Part shown: positions 7,701-11,905 of the stretch, one piece after another | Layout: each line of letters starts with the position of its first letter | How positions within the stretch are numbered: the first letter of the stretch is position 1 | From: Actinomycetota bacterium | GTDB lineage: Bacteria; Actinomycetota; Acidimicrobiia; IMCC26256; PALSA-610 | DNA: 11,905 bases | Reading direction: 5' to 3' | Assembly: GCA_030839005.1 (NCBI GenBank) | Contig: JAUZEM010000178.1 | Coordinates: 1-11,905 of the forward strand | Program-made: the position numbers and the translations under genes | Notes under the pieces: generated by a model | Database searches by the model: none | What the model was told of the DNA's origin: nothing | Seen by the model: the letters and a program-made list of their open reading frames with translations, nothing else

Positions 7701-8375
7701 TCAAGGACGCGTCGCGGGGTCGTCCGCGGGCTGCCGCGCGCCGCGAACGCGATGCGGCTCGTTGCGGGCGAGGAGGATGTACCCGGCACGACCCAAGGGC
7801 GCGAGCTCGATGGTGTCCATTCCGCTCGCGCGCGCGAGCGAGCCGATGCGTTCGCGCGAGTAACCGTGTACCGACACGCCTCTCGCACCGTAGCGAATCT
7901 TTCGCAGATTCGTGCGAAGCCCTGGTCGCGGGAAGGATGCGATCGAGTGCCGCGCGATGTCGCCCATTGTCGCGAGCAGATCGCCGGCGTTCGGCACGTA
8001 GTCGAAGACGCCGAGGGCGATCGCGACGTCGAACGGCTCGCCCGTATGCCACTCGCCGAGTTGCTCCCAGCCGATGCTCGTGACATCGACGAGGCCGTCA
8101 CAGTCGGCCGCCGCCTGCTCGGCGAGCTCTACCATTCCAGCGGCCGGTTCGATCCCCGACACGTGCACGCCGCGGGCGGCCAGCGGCCGGAAGAGCGGAC
8201 CGCTGCCGCATCCGATGTCGACGACGCGGAGCGCGCCGAGCGCGGTCGATCTCTCGACTGCGAAGTCGAGGCGGTCGAAGAGCGCGCCGCGGCCGAGCAC
8301 GCGTGCGATCGGGCGACTCCGGTAGAACCGCGCGAAGCGTCCCGACCGCCGATCGAAGTAGTCAGCGAACGGCAT
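7701..8375 (-). CDS. Class I SAM-dependent methyltransferase
   Basis: This is a 224-residue soluble Rossmann-fold methyltransferase. Motif I is VVDIGCGSGP (residues 51-60) and binds S-adenosylmethionine. The acidic residue after strand beta-2 is E76 in VSGIEPAAGM. FDVAIALGVFDYV (115-127) is the motif II strand. The N-terminus (ADYFDRRSGRFARFY) forms a helical cap. The acceptor is unknown; the operon suggests a sugar or lipid-linked glycan intermediate (inference). ATG 8375 has AGAGG (8382-8386) six nt upstream, inside the deacetylase gene, and the two genes overlap by 14 nt, so they are probably translationally coupled. The last 20 or so residues are charged and look disordered. It is the last gene of the minus-strand operon. 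Confidence 0.9.
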   Translation of the reverse strand: MPFADYFDRRSGRFARFYRSRPIARVLGRGALFDRLDFAVERSTALGALRVVDIGCGSGPLFRPLAARGVHVSGIEPAAGMVELAEQAAADCDGLVDVTSIGWEQLGEWHTGEPFDVAIALGVFDYVPNAGDLLATMGDIARHSIASFPRPGLRTNLRKIRYGARGVSVHGYSRERIGSLARASGMDTIELAPLGRAGYILLARNEPHRVRGARQPADDPATRP

Positions 8376-9117
8376 CGAGCACCTCTGTGCAGGTCCGGCT
8401 GCCGAGCTCGTCGATCAGGAACTCGAACGTCGACGAGATGCGCGTGCGTCCCAGGAGCTGGGACGCGCCCATGCGCGATCGCACCGACCGCAGCGGGGGG
8501 AGCTCCCTCCCGAAGTCGTACGAGTGGTAGTAGAGGACCGCGGGAGGTGCCGTTCCGCGGGTGACCGACGCCACGACGGCGCGCGGGAGGAGACGCTGAT
8601 AGCTGCCGCCGCCGATCGGAAGCCGCCAGCGCCGCGCGATCGGGAGCTCCGCGACCGGACTCGACGGACCCGCCCGTGATGTGTCCGAGACGTACGCGAA
8701 GCCGGCCGCCGCGATGAGATCGCGAAATTCGGCGAGATCGAGCTCGGCCGGGACGTCGAACCGGGGTGACCGGAACCCGCGCACCGGACGGCCGATGACG
8801 TCCTCGACCATCTCGCGACCTGCCCGCAGCCAGTCGGCCAGCGCCCGGCGCTCGCTGGGCAGCCGTCCGTGATCCGGACCGTGCGATGCGATCTCGTGCC
8901 CGTCCGCCGCGAGCGATCGGAGCGTGTCTCCGGCCGCGCGCGCGTGCCGCCCGACGACGAACAGCGTGATCCGCGCCGACCGCGGCTCGAGCAACCGGCC
9001 GAGGGCGCGTATCCCCGGCTCCCGTGCCGGCGGTGGTGTGAACTCGTGCCCGAGCGTCTTCATTCCCTCGTAGAAATCTTCGACGTCGACCGTGAAGCAG
9101 GGCGAGCGGGAACTCAT
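8362..9117 (-). CDS. Polysaccharide deacetylase, NodB fold with DUF3473-like C-terminus
   Basis: This 251-residue enzyme would remove N- or O-linked acyl groups from a glycan or lipid-linked sugar. TVDVED near the start supplies the catalytic base and metal Asp (D11 and D14). SHGPDH (78-83) supplies the two metal-binding His, and RPVRGFRSPRF (110-120) is the conserved motif 3 segment. Near the C-terminus RLPIGGGSYQRLLP and AVLYYHSYDF match the DUF3473 tail seen in XrtA/PEP-CTERM-associated deacetylases. It has no signal peptide, which fits an intracellular glycan-cluster enzyme. ATG 9117 follows TGAGG (9123-9127) by five nt. That element contains the TGA stop of the glycosyltransferase, so the two genes are coupled. 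All key residues are present and it should be active. Confidence 0.92.
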   Translation of the reverse strand: MSSRSPCFTVDVEDFYEGMKTLGHEFTPPPAREPGIRALGRLLEPRSARITLFVVGRHARAAGDTLRSLAADGHEIASHGPDHGRLPSERRALADWLRAGREMVEDVIGRPVRGFRSPRFDVPAELDLAEFRDLIAAAGFAYVSDTSRAGPSSPVAELPIARRWRLPIGGGSYQRLLPRAVVASVTRGTAPPAVLYYHSYDFGRELPPLRSVRSRMGASQLLGRTRISSTFEFLIDELGSRTCTEVLDAVR

Positions 9118-9124
9118 CGGAGCC

Positions 9125-10279
9125 TCACTTGTTGCGGGCGGCGAGCAGACGGTCGTACACCTCGAGCGTAATGTCGATGACCCGTTGCTGGTCGAACTCG
9201 CGCTTCGCCTTCTCGCTCGACGCGTGGCCCATTCGCCGGCGAAGCGAAGGGTTGCGCGCGAGCGCCGCGATCGCGTCGGCGAGCGCGCTCGAGTCGCGCG
9301 CCGGCACGAGGACGCCGTTCACACCGTCGTCGACGACCTGGCGACAACCCCGGATGTCGGTGAGCGCGAGCGGCAGACCCATTGCCGCCGCCTCCATCGC
9401 CGACCGGGGAAAGCCTTCCCGGAATGTCGCCAGCACGTAGAGGTCCATCGCCGCGTAGAGCCGCTCGACGTCGTCGCGCAAACCGAGGAATTGCACGTTG
9501 CCGAGCGCGGCGACTCGTTCCAGCTCATCTCGCGGCACTGCATCGCGGTCCGCGGTGGGACCGACGATGACGAACTTCAACTCGGGCATCGCGCGGCGCA
9601 GGTGTGCCGCGGCGTCGAAGAGGTGCCGGTATCCCTTCTCCCAGACGAGACGCCCAACCGCGCCGCACACGATGTCGTCGGGCCCGAACCCGAGCTCGGC
9701 CCGCAGGGCCGCGATCCGTTGTGGGCTGAAGCGGGATGGATCGAACCGGGCCAGGTCGATGCCGTTTCCGAGCAAGCGCAGTCTGCGCTCCGGAACACCC
9801 AGGCGCCGGAGGACGGGCATGTCTTCGGGGTTCTGCACCAGCTCCATGTCGGAGAAGCTCGACGCCACTCGATCGAGCGTGTACACGACCGCCTTCTTGG
9901 TCCAGCGGTCCTCCGGCAGCGCGAAGATCCCGTGCACGGTGTGCACGATGATCGGCACCCTGCTCGTCCGGGCGGCCAGCCGGCCGACGTAGCCGGGCTT
10001 CGGAGTGTGCGTGTGCACGATGTCGGGCCGCAGCTCGGCGAGCAGGCCGCGCAGCTCGAACAGCAAGCGCAGGTCCTCGCTCGGAGCAAACGCGCGGGTC
10101 GCGTGGCACAACGACCGGTGCTCGATTCCCCACGACTCGAGATCCGACACGTAGCGACCGGGAGCCGACAGTCCGATGACCTCGTATCCCGCCGCGGCGA
10201 ACGCGCGCAGCTGGGGTCCGAGCAGCAGCGACAGCGTCATGTCGCTCGTCGCGAGGTGAACGAGGCGGGGTCGGTGCAA
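9125..10279 (-). CDS. Glycosyltransferase family 4 (GT-B fold), TTG start
   Basis: This 384-residue glycosyltransferase would move a sugar from a nucleotide donor to a polysaccharide or lipid-linked precursor at the inner face of the membrane. The N-terminal Rossmann half starts RPRLVHLATSDMTLSLLLGP and contains IVHTHTPKPGYVGRLAAR (about 87-104). The C-terminal half has GRLVWEKGY (about 209-217) and the E-x7-E motif EGFPRSAME (E288 and E296), both typical of GT4 retaining enzymes. The frame is open to ATG 10351, but that overlaps the preceding gene and adds residues that do not match the family. TTG 10279 follows AGAGG (10287-10291) by seven nt and puts beta-1 at the N-terminus as expected. 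The start is 10 nt after the acyltransferase stop. Donor and acceptor sugars cannot be told. Confidence 0.93.
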   Translation of the reverse strand: MHRPRLVHLATSDMTLSLLLGPQLRAFAAAGYEVIGLSAPGRYVSDLESWGIEHRSLCHATRAFAPSEDLRLLFELRGLLAELRPDIVHTHTPKPGYVGRLAARTSRVPIIVHTVHGIFALPEDRWTKKAVVYTLDRVASSFSDMELVQNPEDMPVLRRLGVPERRLRLLGNGIDLARFDPSRFSPQRIAALRAELGFGPDDIVCGAVGRLVWEKGYRHLFDAAAHLRRAMPELKFVIVGPTADRDAVPRDELERVAALGNVQFLGLRDDVERLYAAMDLYVLATFREGFPRSAMEAAAMGLPLALTDIRGCRQVVDDGVNGVLVPARDSSALADAIAALARNPSLRRRMGHASSEKAKREFDQQRVIDITLEVYDRLLAARNK

Positions 10280-10286
10280 CAGGTCG

Positions 10287-10291
10287 CCTCT
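10287..10291 (-). promoter_or_regulatory. Shine-Dalgarno that fixes the TTG start of the glycosyltransferase
   Basis: AGAGG (minus strand) is overlapped by the TAG stop of the upstream acyltransferase and lies seven nt before TTG 10279. The same AGAGG core precedes the methyltransferase ATG, so it is this operon's usual ribosome site. CTG 10282 would be only four nt away, a poorer fit. Confidence 0.7.
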
Positions 10292-11279
10292 AGAACAGCT
10301 CGACGTCGCCCATTGTGAGATCCCAGTCGGCGAGCGCGGGCATGTGCGCATCGCACACCGCTCTCCACGTCAGGATGGGACCTTGGCGCGGCAGCCGCAA
10401 GAAGCCGCCGGATGGAAGCGCGCGGCCACCGACCCGGATGATGTAGTCGGCGCCGGTCTTTTTTGCGAGCGCCGTGACGAGCGCGTTTGCGACGCGACGA
10501 TCACCGTCCGGTGCCAGGACCTCGTCCAGCACGACCTCGCGAGCGACGCCGCGGCGGCGCACGCGGAAGATGACGGCGCCGTGCTCGGCGCCCTGGGTCG
10601 CCGGGAGCACGCGGTATCCGAGGAACTCGGACCCGTAGCGCCACGAGAGGTACTCGGGAGATCGGACGGTGCGCAGGCCGCGCGCCGCCGGTTGCGACGA
10701 GAGGAGCGCACGGATCACGTGCGCTTCCCCGCGCAGGAGTTGGGCCGCATCCACTCCTACGGCGCTGGGTTCCGACCACGGCTCGGCCGGCGACCGCGAC
10801 TGCGCCATGCGAACCGCGGACACCAACGAGCGGGGCCGGACGGCGATCGGAGGTCGTCCGACCACCTGCCAACCCATCTTGAGGTATCCCGGCCGGCTCC
10901 GCTCGTTCGGTGTGTTGAACACGAACGAGGCCCCTTCGTCGCGCAGCATCTCGACGGCGCGCAGCGTGAGCCGGGTGAAGATTCCCCGACCCTGGTAGTC
11001 GGGATGTGTCGCGGTGTCGACCGCGCGGGCTGCCTCGACGACCCGACCGCGGAGTTCGAACCGCCATCGCATGAAGGCGCGGAAGCCGACGATCGCGTCA
11101 CCATCGACTGCTACGAGCAGCAGCGATGGTCCGAAGAAGTTCTGCTCGTGCTTCCACGCGTAGAGCAGGTCGATGCGCGGGTCGTCGCCTTGGTGGAGGG
11201 ACGTTGTGAGCAGCGCAAGGACGCGGTCACGGTCGGCGGGCTCGAGCGGCCGCAGCATGACAGTGTCGTTGGAGGCCAT
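10290..11279 (-). CDS. GNAT-like N-acyltransferase, glycan-cluster type
   Basis: This 329-residue protein has an N-terminal GNAT domain followed by a second domain. In the GNAT part, AVDTATHPDYQGRGIF (about 86-101) includes the Q-G-R-G-I-F acyl-CoA loop. FNTPNERSRPGYLKMGW (about 121-137) is the motif B and beta-6/7 region. The C-terminal half has RSPEYLSWRYG and VVLDEVLAPDGDRR, as in the two-domain GNAT proteins often coded in polysaccharide clusters. Its likely role is acetylating an amino-sugar or other glycan precursor. It is the first intact gene of the operon and its stop abuts the glycosyltransferase ribosome site. ATG 11279 has no clear Shine-Dalgarno. ATG 11258 (codon 8) is an alternative and leaves the GNAT core intact. 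Confidence 0.88.
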   Translation of the reverse strand: MASNDTVMLRPLEPADRDRVLALLTTSLHQGDDPRIDLLYAWKHEQNFFGPSLLLVAVDGDAIVGFRAFMRWRFELRGRVVEAARAVDTATHPDYQGRGIFTRLTLRAVEMLRDEGASFVFNTPNERSRPGYLKMGWQVVGRPPIAVRPRSLVSAVRMAQSRSPAEPWSEPSAVGVDAAQLLRGEAHVIRALLSSQPAARGLRTVRSPEYLSWRYGSEFLGYRVLPATQGAEHGAVIFRVRRRGVAREVVLDEVLAPDGDRRVANALVTALAKKTGADYIIRVGGRALPSGGFLRLPRQGPILTWRAVCDAHMPALADWDLTMGDVELF

Positions 11280-11611
11280 CGGCGCGCCCGCTCAGTCGTC
11301 GTCGAAGTGCATTTGATGGGCGAGATCGCTCACCCGTGTCCAGCAATGTACGCCGCACCCCGCGAGCCGGGATGGCGCAGTCGATCGGCGCGACATCGAC
11401 AAACCGGCGATCCTCGGTACGGCGAAGGGCGACGCGCTCGACTTCCGGACCGGCGTCTCGGGAATTGCCGAAGGCTTCAGTCTGGGTACGCGGGGAAGAG
11501 CGCGCCGATGTCGGGTTCGCGGAGGGCGGCATCGCCTATTCCGGCCAATAACCGTGCGAACGACGCGAACGCGTAGTACAGCGCCCGATCGGAAGAACCG
11601 ATGTCTAAAGT
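11280..11611 (-). other. No intact gene; possible decayed minus-strand coding sequence
   Basis: These 332 bases hold no ORF that I can support. Three minus-strand frames each show a protein-like piece. One ends in FASFARLLAGIGDAALREPD and FPAYP, with its stop at 11477. A second, about 11490-11330, includes DAGPEVERVALRRTEDRRFV and VDVAPIDCAIP. A third ends VSDLAHQMHFDDD, with its stop at 11292, 12 nt before the acyltransferase ATG. Read in that order they could be one frameshifted gene at the head of the operon. No family was recognised, and chance coding-like patterns are common in GC-rich DNA. Otherwise the stretch would be the operon's promoter region. Confidence 0.25.
11588..11602. promoter_or_regulatory. 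Inverted repeat before the right-edge membrane gene
   Basis: ATCGG-aagaa-CCGAT is a perfect 5-bp inverted repeat with a 5-nt centre, ending nine nt before GTG 11612. Position and form fit an operator or a small 5'-end hairpin. No T tract follows, so it is not a terminator. Confidence 0.3.
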
Positions 11612-11905
11612 GTGAAACGGGCAAAAGACAAGGGCAGCGCCGCCTGCTGGGGCTACGCCTCGGTCGCGGCGCTCGTCTTGGCGGCCTACTTCGCCATCCC
11701 GCATGTCGCCGGGCTGCCCGACTGGGCACCGCGATTCCCGCTCTATATCTGCGTGAACGCGTCGGCAGTGGTCGCGATCATTATCGGCATTCGACGCTGG
11801 CGACCCGACCCCGCCCTGCCGTGGTGGCTGATGGCGGTCGGGCAAGCCGTCTACACGGCCGGCGACTTTGTCTTCTACTGGGCCCGTTACATCAGCCACG
11901 TCACC
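11612..11905 (+). CDS. Membrane protein N-terminus, likely signalling protein (partial)
   Basis: This reading frame opens at GTG 11612, the only usual start after an in-frame TAA at 11606, and runs off the window after 98 codons. The visible part is a cytosolic KRAKDK stretch and three predicted transmembrane helices at about residues 13-30, 43-61 and 70-91. Between them are the segments LPDWAPRFPLY and RRWRPDPALPWWLMAVGQ. The pattern of helix, LPxWAxxPLY, helix, RRxRP..LPW, helix ending GDFVFYW resembles the membrane sensor region I associate with actinobacterial GGDEF/EAL and histidine-kinase proteins. That identity is from memory, and the output domain lies outside the window. No good Shine-Dalgarno precedes GTG, so a leaderless start is possible. 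Confidence 0.7.
   Translation, partial: MKRAKDKGSAACWGYASVAALVLAAYFAIPHVAGLPDWAPRFPLYICVNASAVVAIIIGIRRWRPDPALPWWLMAVGQAVYTAGDFVFYWARYISHVT

Noticed and set aside
7060..8564. Plus-strand ORFs at 7060-7863 and 7683-8564
   Set aside because: One is an out-of-frame reading of the GNAT gene, the other is antisense to the methyltransferase. Neither has a domain.
9092..11576. Plus-strand ORFs of about 400 codons over the glycosyltransferase and acyltransferase genes
   Set aside because: They are antisense shadows rich in Arg/His/Gln with no recognisable motif, while the minus strand holds complete family motifs.
11477..11899. Minus-strand 140-codon ORF at the right edge
   Set aside because: Most of it is antisense to the three-helix membrane protein. 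Only its last part is protein-like, and that is described under the 11280-11611 region.
1..11905. tRNA, rRNA, CRISPR, transposase or phage genes
   Set aside because: I looked for their usual signatures on both strands and saw none.

Overview
The window is GC-rich bacterial DNA from what looks like an uncultured or little-studied actinobacterium. Three things suggest this: GC-biased third codon positions, a large LAL-type LuxR regulator, and, at the right edge, an N-terminal three-helix membrane module of a kind I associate with actinobacterial signalling proteins. I found no tRNA, rRNA, CRISPR array, insertion sequence or phage gene.

Left third (1-3210): a LAL-family LuxR regulator is on the minus strand, with a possible weak terminator hairpin behind it. 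It is separated from the next gene by a divergent, locally more AT-rich intergenic region (2985-3210). That region holds two short inverted repeats and a hairpin with the next gene's Shine-Dalgarno in its loop. Middle (3211-7035): a large secreted protein is on the plus strand. It has a signal peptide, four Calx-beta domains in an A-B-A-B pattern, and about 14 repeats of roughly 50 residues built around AVAWNGTNYLVVW and DIYGARV..GTVLDP, probably beta-propeller blades (14 would be two seven-bladed propellers). A small stand-alone GNAT acetyltransferase follows on the same strand (7088-7672).

Right part (7701-11279): a tightly packed minus-strand operon converges on that GNAT. In transcription order it encodes a two-part GNAT-like acyltransferase, a family 4 glycosyltransferase, a NodB polysaccharide deacetylase of the DUF3473/XrtA-associated type, and a class I SAM methyltransferase. 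Junctions are 10 nt, 7 nt and a 14-nt overlap. Each downstream start has a Shine-Dalgarno of the AGAGG/TGAGG type embedded in the end of the preceding gene. Together these look like the end of an extracellular polysaccharide or glycan synthesis and modification cluster. The glycosyltransferase very probably starts at TTG 10279, not at the upstream ATG.

Right edge (11280-11905): about 330 bases with no intact gene lie upstream of the operon. They carry fragments of coding-like minus-strand sequence spread over three frames, possibly a decayed gene. On the plus strand a membrane protein then starts at GTG 11612 and runs off the window. Its three predicted transmembrane helices resemble the N-terminal sensory regions of actinobacterial GGDEF/EAL or kinase proteins.

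How the genes may fit together (inference): the LAL regulator is the natural candidate to control the divergent Calx-beta/propeller gene. The polysaccharide operon and this secreted protein both act at the cell surface, so the locus may serve attachment or envelope remodelling. Nothing in the sequence proves a functional link.
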